Positions 36,326 to 48,500 are shown, numbered from the stretch's first letter. The stretch: DNA of 64,000 nucleotides from Arabidopsis thaliana (GCF_000001735.4 NC_003076.8:8060001-8124000), one strand, 5' to 3'. Translations and numbers: made by a program. Notes: generated by a model from the letters alone, not told the origin.

Positions 36326-37612
36326 ATGAAGCTAGAACTCTTAAGCAAAGAAGTAATCAAACCCGCTTCACCTAATCATCTCCAAACCCTTTCTCTTTCT
36401 CTCTTCGACCAGTTTCTTCCTTCAACTTACGTTTCCGCCATTTTCTTTTACGATGATCACTCAAACCAAGAAGACATCCAGAGGCTCAAAAGCTCACTCT
36501 CTCAGACTCTGTCTCTTTTTTATCCACTCGCTGGACAAATCAAAGATGGAGTTACTGTCCATTGCAACGATGAGGGAGCTTTGTTTACTGAGGCACGGGC
36601 TGAAATATTTCTCTCGGATTTTCTGAGAAACCCATCAGATGCTGATTTGATTCAAAAGTTCATTGTCTCTCCGGACCATGCAGATCCAGAAACATGGCCG
36701 TTGTTGCACGTCAAGGTCATCTTCTTTAAAGACAAAGGATTTGCGGTTGCAGTTAGCGTGTCGCACAAGATATGCGATGCGGCCTCGTTGTCAACGTTTG
36801 TTTGCAGCTGGACAAAGGCTTCAAAAGGGTATGCGGACACAGTTGATCCTGAATTTGTGGGGGCCGATTTCTACCCTCCTGCTGATATTTCTATCGAGTT
36901 TCCTCCATTACTGGTACACGAAACAAAATCTAAGACAAAGAGGTTTGTCTTTGGTTCTTTGATGATTGAAAAGCTTAAAAACAGAGCTTCAAGTGGCAAA
37001 CGTGTACCACAAGCTACCCGTATTGAGTCCATCACGGCGCTGCTGTTAAGATGCATGACAAAAGCAGGGCATTCAAAGTCGGGTAAGGTGAAAGAATTTG
37101 CAATAACACAGACAATGGACTTGCGACCTAGAGTTTCTTCCTCTCTCTTGCCGCACAAGGCAATTGGAAACTTCTTCTTTTTACCATTACTTAAGGAAAG
37201 CTCAGAGAGTAAGATGGAAATCGAAGAAACGGTGTCTAAGCTGCAGAAAACTAAACAGGAGCTGAATGAGCTTATCAGAAACGATTCGGAAGACGCAAAG
37301 AGTAGCGTTGAAGCCAAAGAGAGAATCGCAAGCGCGATGCTGAGTTCGTTGTGTGAGATAAGTCCTGAGATGGAGACATATGCTGTGTCTAGCTGGTGCA
37401 GAATGTCGTTTTACGAGGCGAATTTTGGATGGGGGAAGCCGGTTTGGGTTGCCCCAGATTCAGTTGATAAGACGCAGGTCGTGTTAATGGACTCAAAGGA
37501 CAGTGAAGGGGTTGAGGCAAGGGTTACACTACCTGAAACCGACATGGCTAAGTATGAGCATGATAGTGAACTACTCGTTTACGCTACTCCAAGTCCTAGT
37601 ATCCTCATCTAG
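36326..37612 (+). CDS. BAHD acyltransferase, substrate unknown
   Basis: An intronless frame of 428 residues, within the normal BAHD size range. The catalytic HKICD (HXXXD) is at 147-151. The second signature reads NFGWG (366-370) instead of the usual DFGWG; the Asp is structural rather than catalytic, so activity is still likely. The N-terminus (LELLSKEVIKPASPNHLQTL) and FYPLAGQI are typical of the vinorine-synthase-like clade, which moves acetyl or other acyl groups from CoA to alcohols in the cytosol. It lies 1.2 kb downstream of TPS21 on the same strand. The acyl donor and acceptor are unknown. Confidence 0.9.
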   Translation: MKLELLSKEVIKPASPNHLQTLSLSLFDQFLPSTYVSAIFFYDDHSNQEDIQRLKSSLSQTLSLFYPLAGQIKDGVTVHCNDEGALFTEARAEIFLSDFLRNPSDADLIQKFIVSPDHADPETWPLLHVKVIFFKDKGFAVAVSVSHKICDAASLSTFVCSWTKASKGYADTVDPEFVGADFYPPADISIEFPPLLVHETKSKTKRFVFGSLMIEKLKNRASSGKRVPQATRIESITALLLRCMTKAGHSKSGKVKEFAITQTMDLRPRVSSSLLPHKAIGNFFFLPLLKESSESKMEIEETVSKLQKTKQELNELIRNDSEDAKSSVEAKERIASAMLSSLCEISPEMETYAVSSWCRMSFYEANFGWGKPVWVAPDSVDKTQVVLMDSKDSEGVEARVTLPETDMAKYEHDSELLVYATPSPSILI

Positions 37613-38166
37613 TAATAATTATGTTTATCAAACAAGTCTAAACATAGACCGGTTAAAAAATGGACTTGTGCTATAGAATAAAAGTGACCTTTGCTATACT
37701 ACTTGGATCTGTTTTAATTTTATAAGATGTTTTAACGCATTACAGTATTTTTATTTCATCTAATTGCAATCTAATTATATTTCACTTAATTTACTATATA
37801 AGTTTAAAGTGGTATAGATTAGTGGTCAAATAGACTTTAAATCAAACACGTAAACATTTATGTAATTTTTTCCCAAAATTAAATATCTTACGATATGAAA
37901 CAGAAGGAAGTAATGAATATGAAAGAAAAATGAAGAAAGAGAAAAGCAAAAAAAGTTAACAAAGAAAAAACACTCACTAAGTCTATAATGGGCTCAATAG
38001 GATTAATGATGATTAGAAATTGATAATAATGAAGGTGCAGGATAACATATACATTAACATTCCATTTTAAATTGTATTAAAAATAGAAAATCAAACAGCA
38101 AACCATCTAAAACATCAAAAGTTATTACGATGAATATAAACACACATAGTTAGAACATGGAATACA
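37613..38166. other. Spacer between convergent BAHD and FRO4 genes
   Basis: It contains the two 3' UTRs. It is AT-rich and nothing else is seen. Confidence 0.55.
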
Positions 38167-41100
38167 TCACCAGTTGAAACTAATTGCCTCAAAGTGAAGG
38201 TTCTTAGCCAAACCAGATGAACATATCTTTGCAACTTCATGTCTCATCTTTCTTGGTCCGCAAACCATCACCCCAACGTCTTCTGAACCCTCAGCCTCAA
38301 GTAGAATCTCTGCAAAGCGACAAGGTTAAAGTATCAGATTCATGCATATGTAATTTCACTTACACCATTTATGTAATGTAAGTGATGCTATCATGTCGAA
38401 TATAGTGGTAATAGATTACTTACTTTTCAGATTAGGTTTGGAGCCGAAGTGGACTGAAGTGGCTTGTACTATAGATTGATAGGGAACACTCTCGAGCTCT
38501 CTCTCGTGGCCGTGGAACCATGAACCTGGAGAAGAAGTGGGTGTCTGAAACTCTACGCTTTGTACCTGATTCTTGAACTCCTTATCCCCTTCTTTGTTCT
38601 GTTTCTTGCGCCATAAGAAAACTACACTGGAAGAGATGAAAATGCACGCACTTCCTAGAAACATGTCCCAAAGCCCTCTATATGAGAAATTGTAGATGGA
38701 TCCTGTATTATGGTCAACAGGGTATATATAGTAACGTGTGACGATCCCTATGAGCAAGAGAAACATGACGAATGATGATAAGATCACAACTCCGAGCCAG
38801 AGGAAGTTGTTTGGTCCAAGAACAGGTGAGATAGGAGAGTCTAGAGGCTGCGGTTTAAACCATTTTGTTTGAAGAAGTCTGTGGTCATCAGTTGTCTCGG
38901 GCTTCTTGTCTTCTCTTGTAATATAGGCCTCAATTCGGAGATTCAGCCTAGAAATGTCAGAGGCTGACATATCCAGTGGGAAGATTAGGTCTAAAAACGC
39001 AAGATCATGGTAATGTTTAAAAGAACAAACAAGAAGAACATCTGGTAGCTTTGTGCTCTTGTTTTGGCTCTGAGATATGAGTTCTCTGATAACCGAAATG
39101 AAGGGTGTAATTCCGCTTCCACCGCTCACTAGTATTAGAGAGTTATGCCTATATAAGACGAAAATGATGGAGACAATATAATTAGACTAACTTAAGATAA
39201 AGTAATTAAGTATGAAACTGAAATAACACCTTTGAGTTTTGTACCTTGAGACATCAAAAGAGTTAGGGCCATACGGACCCTCAGTAGAAACTTCGAGAGA
39301 ATCAATGGAAGAAGAGAGATGTGTGTAAAGCTTTTGAGTCCAACTTCCCTGTCTTCTGATTACAACACTTAATGTATCTTTCTCTAAGTTGCTGCTCGAA
39401 GTTATAGTAAATGGATGCCATTGAATCTTCGAAATGCTTGGCACATGTAGAAACAATATGCTTGTTGGGGTATAATGTAGCCCTATAGTTAGTAAAACAA
39501 ATGGTTACAACAATCATGAAGCATGCATCTCTCTCTTGAACGTGGCACTCTAGTTCAAATTAAAATGCAAATACTATTCAAAGTATATAATTAATTAAAA
39601 TCCAATTTTATATTATATTTCTCTTTCAGATTATAAACCCAAAACATTTGAATGTCAACGTAAATGGATGAACTAGTTATAAACCTGGGGTTTTGGAGAA
39701 AGTGAGTTCGAGGTTGTCTGAAGGTAAGATCCTAGCAGACACAAGTCTGGATCTCTTGGTGGATTGTAAGAATCTCAAGTATCGGTCTATAAAAAAGAGA
39801 AAGATGTTTGGCAAGATCATGCAGAACCACGAGTCTCCCACGTGGATTACGTAGAAGACTATATAGAGACCGTAGAGATGGTGAGTGTAGAAGAAAATCT
39901 CAAACTTCTTTCGTCTAAAGGATGGTAAACTCGTCACCCACATCGCTATTCCAATCACCATCGCTATTGTTCCGGCCAGATTAGGCACATATGTTGGATT
40001 CCATGCAAACGTCTTCACATATATAAGAAAACGTAAAAACAAATATCAGTTGGAATAAAAGAAAGAATGAAAGTTTTGTTTTGTTTTGTTTTAAGGATAA
40101 GATTAAGGTAGATGCATGTAACACGGACCTCCATCAACTTATTGATCATGGCCCAGTAGATAAGGAAAACGACTGTGTGAACGAGGAAGCAAAAATTTGA
40201 GACATGTCCAAGCCAAATGTGATATTTTATACTTGACTCTGACGTTAACCCGACAAGTGGCAGAATCGTAGAGGCTCTTGTCACCGGGAAGAACAAAAAG
40301 GCCCAACAGATGTTGCCCACATATCCTATTCTCAGGCCGAAAGCCCTAAACTTTGCCTGCCATCTGCACCATTTGAATCAATGTTCAATCAAATTCTCCT
40401 ATGGATTTAAATATCTGTTTCTTTTTTAAGGATGTAAATATTTTGGTACTATGCATGGATGGGATATACTAATAATGGCAGTGCAAAAAATGCGCCGTTG
40501 TTTTTGGTCTATTTCATCCGCTATAGCGTAACCATGTGAAAATGATGACTTATCGAATTCAAATCTAGTAATAAGTGAGATGTTCATATCTTTTATATAA
40601 AACATAGTGTTGAATTATCTCCATGTGATATTTTGATAAATCATTTTCAAATGGAAGTAGAAAACAAATAGAAGCTTACATTTTTGCGTTGTCGTCGTTA
40701 TGAAGGTGGACGTGATAGCTAAGGTAGAGATAATTGTAGAGGGACCAAGCCAAAAGAGCAACAAACAATAGAGAAAAAGTTAACTCCGTGGCTGTCACTA
40801 TCCCCAATGGGTTCATCACCATAATCACCCTCCCCATTATCCTTTTTAGCTTCCATTCTCTGCATTCATATAAATAGGATTGTGATAATTTATTGCAAAT
40901 ATTTACATGTTGTCAATAAAAATAAAAGTATAACAAGTTGTACCTTTGAGGTTGGGTTGGTTTCTTCTGGATATGCAAATAAACACAACTTAGAACCGCA
41001 ATGAACATCATGGGAACCGTGAGAAGCACAAGATTCGTGCCTAGACATACAAGATATAATTCTTGAATACTCAAAATAAAGGAATCAAAATATTAAAATG

Positions 41101-41282
41101 TGAGATAATTAAATCGAGAAATTAATACCTTGAGGGCCAAAATAAGTAGTATTGAGATACTTGGAGAGTTTCGGGGTCCATTTGCTTTTAAAAAGATTAG
41201 TTGAAATCATAATCCAAACCAAAATCCATCCAAGAAATAGAACCACCATTAACGTCTTCACTAAGCTTCTCATATTTCCCAT
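38167..41282 (-). CDS. FRO4: Ferric/cupric-chelate reductase FRO4
   Basis: Eight exons on the minus strand (41282-41129, 41040-40944, 40859-40680, 40363-40129, 40012-39685, 39482-39245, 39148-38424, 38309-38167) give 699 residues. N-terminal membrane spans are followed by a ferric-reductase transmembrane core with haem-binding histidines (YHIWLGHVSNFCFLVH, FFYTHHLYGLYIV). Then come the FAD motif HPFT (about 354-357), GPYGPNSFDV, the NADPH motif GGSGITPF (about 420), two more membrane spans (LGVVILSSFVMFLLLIGIV and a following one), and a C-terminal MVCGPRKMR. It moves electrons from NADPH across the plasma membrane. FRO4 and FRO5 are reported root copper reductases controlled by SPL7. It is paired with FRO5 in tandem. 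Confidence 0.95.
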
Positions 41283-41349
41283 TTTTTCTCGTTTATATAT
41301 TTATCCACAATGTATTGATGTATAATTGCGGAAAAGTTTCTTGATTTGC

Positions 41350-41357
41350 TATTTATA
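41350..41357 (-). promoter_or_regulatory. FRO4 TATA box
   Basis: TATAAATA on the minus strand, 68-75 bases upstream of the FRO4 ATG. The same box sits at 48667-48674 upstream of FRO5 at nearly the same distance, so it is conserved between the paralogues. Confidence 0.65.
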
Positions 41358-41406
41358 GCTGAAGGGAGGGGTAATGTCGTAGTCTTATATAAATGTTGTA
41401 TGCTAA

Positions 41407-41658
41407 GAGCAACTCCATTGCACAAATAAGTTGAGTGTCTTCTTACACTTAAAATATAATATATTCAAAATAAATATTATTTTAATTTTTGAATGTCTTT
41501 AAAGTAAAGACACATTGTCTTAAATGTCTAAATAGAGACATTTTTGAGAGGATGTCTCTAATTTAAATATCCTTCATATTTGATTATTAATATTTTGTAA
41601 ATTTAATATTTTAATATTGTTAAAGACATCTTCTTTCTATTATGTAATGTAGTTGCTC
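41407..41658. mobile_element. PIF/Harbinger-type MITE in the FRO4 promoter
   Basis: A 252-bp AT-rich, non-coding element. The ends are inverted repeats GAGCAACTCCATTG and (right end, complemented) GAGCAACTACATTA. TAA flanks both sides (41404-41406 and 41659-41661), matching the three-base TWA target of PIF/Harbinger elements. FRO5 has only one TAA at the equivalent place (48739-48741). Confidence 0.8.
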
Positions 41659-44369
41659 TAAGATTTGTTTGTGGATTCCCCTGCCTATGTTTTGACCGTT
41701 GGATGTTGATGTTTTTTTATTGAAAAAAAACAGTCGTGAGCAAGCACATAAACCTAAACACATAAACCTGGTTAGCTATTATATATATAGATTATCTCCC
41801 AATTGCCAGCAGAATATATACACAATATAAAATACATAACGCATATATCATAAATTTGTGGCCCGCGAATTGTATCAAAATTTATTTAGAAAAATAATTA
41901 GCCAAACATTGATCGGGTCATCGGTTTATGAAATTGAAAGCTTTCTGCATTTGATCGTATTTGTATATTTTGTTTCTGAATATGTAGATTTCTAACCATT
42001 TTCCTAAGGATAAAAAGTTTAGGGACATGGTGTATATTATTTTTTTTTTTTTCGTTTTTACTGGAAAACTTTTTATTTTCGGTTGGTCAGTTACTGGTAT
42101 CACATTTTAGATCTGTTAGAAAATTTGGACAGTAAACTATTCAACGAATACATTAGATTAGTTGGATAGTGAGCCTGAAGTATCTCTAGTTAACAAAATA
42201 TTTCCTTTTCCATATGAAGTTTCGTATGCATATCTATACACTATTGTGGGAGTATGTAGATACTTTAAGTTTTTTTCTTTTAACTCCATATTGTCTTTTT
42301 TTTTTTTATGTTTTTCCAAAGTCATTGTACACATAATTTATCTTTTTATTCATTGTATTGAGGTTTAAATTTTAAAATTTTGGGGAGGAGAAAACGAGGC
42401 TAGAATCTCGGACCTAAAGATAGCACAATCTAGCCTAGTGACTTTCCACCATCTCTTCTAGATGACAATTTTACAAAGCAGATGCAAAGATAGGTGAAAA
42501 AATCTGAAAAGTATCTATCTACATACTGAGTTCAGGATAACATAATAAGAGGTTGAAATGAAAATGTTGAATGACTATTCATCTCACCTTTTACCATTTG
42601 AAATGAATATATTGGAAAATTGATTCAACCCATTCAGCCAAAAATTGAAAAAATAAACAAATTATAAAAAAAAATTGTTCAACTCTTTCATCTACTATTT
42701 TACAGAGGGATGAGTTGAATGATGTTCAACTTTGTTTTGTTCAACTCAAAATTTTCCAATCATTCCACTATATGTCATCCATTTGCAGAATTTTCTAAAT
42801 CATATCTCATCTTGAGATATTAAGTAATTCAAAAAAAAAAATAATCGTTAAGAATATTGTAAGAAGGAGTTATAAAGGGTCTCTTAGAAAACATCTATGG
42901 ACCCAAAAACAACCTCTTTACATTTGTAAATCAAAAGATATGATACAACGTTCCTAAACACTTGGTCAACCAAACTCCTTTAAAAATAGAGAAAGATTTT
43001 TTAGTTAAATCCGCAGCTTGGGCACTTCGAACATATTTGATATCGTGTCTATTGTTATCTAATGCGACTGAAAAGAAATGATATCATCAAAGGAAATGAA
43101 AGATCAAAGATTCAGAATTAGATTTTCCGATTAGTTGTTTTGCAGATTCAAGATCTAGAATGCTAAAAAGAATTAGAGTTTTTGGTGAGTGATTGAATGA
43201 TCTACACAACTGTTGGTGTTAAACAAATTGTGTTAGATATTTTGATAGTTAGAAATTGGTTCGTAACGAATACGTTGTACGGGTAAAATTGATAAATAAA
43301 TCATTTATATTAATTAAAAAATTATAAATAAAAAGAAGCGTTTTTTCAAAAACAATATTCATTCTAGCTTTCAAGATTGGTTGGAGTTAATCAGAAAAAT
43401 GCTTGAAACATCTTTCGATTGACCAGGTTTCTTTACCGAATCTATTTTTTTTATATTGTTTTTTTCAAAAAAATGTTTGTACATCAAGTTCAAGGTTAAG
43501 AAATAGCATACAAATTTCTAATAATTCTACTTCTCTTTAGTATTTTATCTTGATGCAAACCAAACTTCCATACATCCATAGTCTTCTACCAAATTTTATT
43601 ATTATTTTAATACTTAATTATTAAGATTTTAATTATTTAATTATTTTTTTGCTCGAATTAATTAATAATAGTTGTTTCTTTTGCCATGTATGCACGTTGG
43701 TATTGGATTGACTTTCCCACATGGTTAGCCTTTTTATGACCAACCAGTAAATTATGGAATATTTGATGTTGAAACAAACTTTAAGAAAATTAGCTAGGTT
43801 TTTTAATAAAAAAATATTTAACTAGGGTTTCATGCGTTTGAATTGAGATTTAGAAACATTCTACAAAGAGAGAGGCCCAAAAAGGCATGATTCATGCGTT
43901 GTTAAATTGGCATTTCCTGTACTACATCTTTACTTATTCCTAGCTTCTTCTTTTTTCTTTGAGGACAAACTTATTCTTAGCTAATAATTTATCTTTACAC
44001 TAAAAAAAGTACTAATTATGTTATAGTATACTTTATTTTTTTTGGGCAAAAGCTTTTCTATTATAGAAATTAAATAGAGAGCACATCGTTTTCGGCTAAC
44101 ATCGATTTTTTATAGCATTGTTTTTTATAGCAAAATTGTGTTATCCATATCTGTTTGATGGAATGAGCAGGTTGTCTAACTCAGATTAATGGCTTATTTC
44201 GGAACACAGATCCAAGTATTTTTTTGGAATCGAAAGTTGCATTTAAACATACACATTTTCAGCCACATCAATTTATGTTTTACAGGATAAGAAATCAAAG
44301 AAACAGTTTTCTTAATGTACCAACAGAATCTTCTTTATCTAATAGAGTTGACCTTCAAGATCGAAAAGG
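41659..44369. other. FRO4 upstream region
   Basis: No intact gene is present. It aligns in patches with the FRO5 upstream region (48740-50050), e.g. TAGCCAAACAT, GGCATGATTCATGC and GTACTACATCTTTACTTATTC, but is about 1 kb longer. The extra part (about 42400-43600) includes a possible decayed retroelement trace near 42900-43090. Confidence 0.55.
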
Positions 44370-44373
44370 GTAA

Positions 44374-44448
44374 GTACAGTTGACATTTTCAATTCGATCG
44401 AACTCTCAAGTACAGTGGACTTATATTGAAAGAGCAGTACAGTAGTAC
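44374..44448. promoter_or_regulatory. Cluster of four GTAC motifs upstream of FRO4
   Basis: GTAC occurs at 44374, 44410, 44437 and 44445. The block is conserved upstream of FRO5 (50055-50135). GTAC is the core bound by SPL7, the copper-deficiency regulator reported to control both genes. Distance to the FRO4 ATG is about 3.1 kb, so function is inferred. Confidence 0.4.
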
Positions 44449-44689
44449 AATCTAGCTTGATTAGTTATATTTCTAATTATATAAAAACACATACCGATTA
44501 GTATATAATATACATAGTAGTCGACAACTTTTTATATATTTAAATCTCAACCTACGGAAGTGGTTATTGTCTATTAATGAGATTTATGCATTAAAACAAC
44601 TGTATCGTACGTGTGAATACACTTGGCTTTTGGAAACAAAAAAAATATAAACTAATGAGACAACAACATTTTACAATTACAAGGAGTGT

Positions 44690-45020
44690 GGCTTGAGAAT
44701 CCTCCAACCATTGTTTAAAATAACTAATTAATTTGCAGCCATTGCCCGTTTAGATGAGGCTTAGTGGTGTTTAGGGATATTATCATGTGCTGAAAGATCC
44801 TGGCCTAGGACGGGCTAATTACCCGTAGTCCTCGAGCTAACCCGTCTTAAGCCAAGTGTAGCCAGCCAAACCATGATCCACAGTCGGCAGTCCTCGAGCT
44901 TAATTAGTCAGCGATGTGTTTTAACATTGGAAAAAGGATATTAGGATTCAAAACGTTAAGGGCCTAGCCCATTTGGCCAATGATACATTCCTAACTGGTT
45001 CTACTGGATAAATTTAAAGA
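44690..45020 (-). pseudogene. Fragment of the DUF819 gene carried along in the FRO duplication
   Basis: The left end (GAATCCTCCAACCATT) matches the 3' UTR of the DUF819 gene at about 50350. The right end matches its intron 5: AGTCCTCGAGCTTAAT, TAGCCCATTTGGCCAATGA and GATAGAGATACATG against AGTCCTCGGGCTTAAT, TAGCCCATTTTGCCAATGA and GAAAGAGATACCTG at 50740-50876. Exon 6 between these points is not recognisable, so it was lost after duplication. Confidence 0.75.
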
Positions 45021-45564
45021 TAGAGATACATGTACTTAACCAACTGGCCTTTAGTCTAGTAGTAGCAAAATTCGTCAAAAGGATTGAGAAACTTTTCCAT
45101 GTGGTTCAAGGAAAGCTTGGAAAGGATACAAGATGGTCCCGATCCAGGGAGGCTTCAGGCTTTGGCTCAAAACTCTTTCTGGTTACTAAAAATGTACGAG
45201 AAGAGATATATAACTACATTTGAATCAGAGAGATGGTTTCATCAGAGGACTCCAGCAATAGATCTGCACTTTGGTTCAAGCTCACTTACCTTGATACTGC
45301 TTTGCTCCATCAGGATCTTCGGTAAGCTCCATCAGCTATTTCTGGTTACTTCTTTTTATTTTAGTTTCAGTTTATTCTTCTTAAGATTTCTAACTAAATA
45401 GACATACTAAAATTTATTTCAAAGAAAAGCTTCATAGTAATAATAATCAATTTACCAACAAAAGAAGAAAAAAATAATTGAAAAGCAAACCATCTTATAT
45501 CAACGGTTATTACGATGAATATAATAAAAAAAAGCAAACATATATAGTTAGAACATGGAATAGA
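45021..45564. other. Unidentified exon-like fragment and FRO5 3' flank
   Basis: A 105-codon open frame (45084-45401) with exon-like content (WFKESLERIQDGPDPGRLQA, FWLLKMYEKRYITTFESERW) is followed by a donor-like G|GTAAGC at about 45320. Base composition is less AT-rich than its surroundings. I do not recognise the family. It could be a captured fragment of another gene. The rest up to 45564 is the FRO5 3' flank. Confidence 0.4.
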
Positions 45565-48500
45565 TCACCAGTTGAAACTAATTGCCTCAAAGTGAAGGTT
45601 CTTAGCCAAACCAGATGAACATATTTTTGCAACTTCATGTCTCATCTTTTTTGGTCCGCAAACCATCACCCCAACGTCTTCCGAACCCTCAGCCTCAAAT
45701 AGAATCTCTGCAAAACGATAAGGCTTAAAGTATCAGCCTCATGCATGAATGCACATTCATTTATACCATTTTTGTTATGTAAGTGATGATATAATGTGGA
45801 CTCTAGGTGGTAATAGATTACTTACTTTTCAGATTAGGTTTGGAGCCGAAGTGGACTGAAGTGGCTTGTACTATAGATTGATAGGGTACGCTCTCGAGCT
45901 CTCTCTCGTGGCCGTGAAACCATGAACCTGGAGAAGACGTGGGTGTCTGAAACTCTACGCTCTGTACCTGCTTCTTGGAGTCCTTATCTCCTTCTTTATT
46001 TTCTTTCTTGCGCCACAAGAAAATTATGCTTGACGAGATGAAAATGCACACACATCCTAGGAACATGACCCAAAGCACTCTATACGTGAAATTGTAGATC
46101 GATCCTGTGTTATGGTCAACAGGGTATATATAGTAACGTGTGACGATCCCTATGAGCAAGAGAAACATGACGAATGATGATAAGATCACAACTCCGAGCC
46201 AAAGGAAGTTGTTGGGTCCAAGAACAGGTGAGATAGGAGAGTCTAGAGGCTGCGGTTTGAACCATTTTGTCTGAAGAAGTTTGTGATCATCAGTTGTCTC
46301 GGGCTTCTTGTCTTCTCTTGTAATATAAGCCTCAATTCGGAGATTCAGCTTAGAAATGTCTGAGACTGATATATCTGAAGGGAAGATTAGGTCTAAAAAT
46401 GCAAGATCGTGGTAATTTTTAAAGGCACAAACAAGGAGAACATTTGGTAGCTTTGTGCTCCGGTTTTGGCTCTGAAATATGAGTTCCCTGATCACGGAAA
46501 TGAAGGGTGTAACTCCGCTACCACCGCCCACTAGTATTAGAGAATCGTGCCTATATATGATCAGGAAGAAAACAATTAGATATACTTAAGATAAAGTAGT
46601 TAAGTAAGGAACTTAAATAAGACTTTTGAAATTTTTACCTCGAGACATCAAAAGAGTTAGGGCCATAAGGACCTTCAGTAGAAACTTCGAGAGAATCAAT
46701 GGAAGAAGAGAGATGTGTGTAAAGTTTTTGAGTCCAACTTCCCTGTTTTCTGATTACAACACTTAGTGTATCTTTCTCCAAGTTGCTGCTCGAAGTTATT
46801 GTGAATGGATGCCATTGAAGCTTGGAAATGCTCGGCACATGTAGAAACAATATGCTTGTTGGTGTATAATGTAAACCTTAAACATATACCAAAAGAAGTT
46901 TTCATTACATTTGCGTTTTGCGTTTGTATTTCTAGTTGAAAACGGAATATCTGTTGAAAGAAAAACCCTAAACTATTATAGTCAAGATAAATGGAAGAAC
47001 TAGTTGTAAACCTGAAGTTTTGGCGAAAGTGAGTTCAAGGTTGTCTGAAGGTAAAATCTTAGCGGAAACAAGTCTGGATCTCTTGGTAGATTGTAAGAAT
47101 CTCAAGTAGCGGTCTATGAAAAAGAGGAAGATGTTTGGCAAGATCATGCAGAACCATGAGTCTCCCACGTGGATTGCGTAGAAGACTATGTAGAGACCGT
47201 AGAGATGGTGAGTGTAGAAGAAAATTTCAAACTTCTTTCGTCTAAAGGATGGTAAACTCGTCACCCAAATCGCTATTCCAATCACCATCGCTATTGTTCC
47301 GGCCAGATTAGGCACATATGTTGCATTCCATGCAAACGTCTTCACATATATAAGAAATCGTAAAAACAAATATCAGTTGGAATAAAAGAAAGAATGAAAG
47401 TTTTGTTTTGTTTTGTTTTAAGGATAAGATTAAGGTAGATGCATGTAACACGGACCTCCATCAACTTATTGACCATGGCCCAGTAGATAAGGAAAACGAC
47501 TGTGTGAACGAGGAAGCAAAAATTTGAGACATGTCCAAGCCAAATGTGATATTTTATGCTTGACTCCGACGTTAACCCGACAAGTGGCAGGATCGTAGAG
47601 GCTCTTGTCACCGGGAAGAACAAAAAGGCCCAGCAGTAGTGGCCTACGTAACCTATCCTCAGTCCAAAAGCCCTAAACTTTGCCTGCCATCTACACATGT
47701 CACGCAATATTAAATCAACTCCCATACCCTACGGATTTGGTACCTAGATACTCCAAATGGTAACTTGGGAGTGAAGCAATTCATCAAGGTATAAAAAATG
47801 GTAGTGCCAAAAAATGCACTAGAGGTTTTGGTGTGTTCCATATGTTATGTTTCACATAGTATAACCTTGTGAGCAATCATGATCAACGAGTGGAGAGACA
47901 CATATCTTATATAGATAGATGTTATGTGGGATATTCCAACAAACCATTCGAGCATATAAAGTTAGAAGTGAAACAAATTAAGAAGCTTACATTTTGGCGT
48001 TGTCATGGTTATGAAGGTGGACGTGATAGCTAAGGTAGAGATAATTGGAGAGAGCCCAAACTAAAAGAGCCAGGAACAACAGAGAAAAAGTCAACTCTGT
48101 GGCTGTCACTATCCCCAATGGGTTCATAACCATCATCACCCTCCCCATTCTCCCTTTTACCTTCCATTCTCTGCACTTATACAAACAAAATTGTGATAAT
48201 TTTGTAACAAATTTTACAAATATATATCGTCAATAAAAGTTGAATTATAACAAGTGGAACCTTTGAGTTTGGGAGGGTTGCTTTTGGGTATGCAAATAAA
48301 CACAGCTCAGAACCGCAATGAACATCATTGGAACCGTGAGTAGCACAAGATTCATGCCTACACGTACATGATAAAGGAATACTCAAAGATGAAGGAATCA
48401 AAATTTTAATGCGAGAATAAATAGAGAAGTTAATACCTTGAGGACCAAAATAAGTAGTTTTGAGATACTTGGCGAGTTTGGGGGTCCATATGTTTTGGAA

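Noticed and set aside
42380..42470. Possible tRNA-like sequence upstream of FRO4
   Set aside because: No matching A and B boxes and no cloverleaf could be built by eye.
42540..42790. Possible MITE with GTTGAA(T/C) ends
   Set aside because: The inverted similarity is weak and no target duplication was found.
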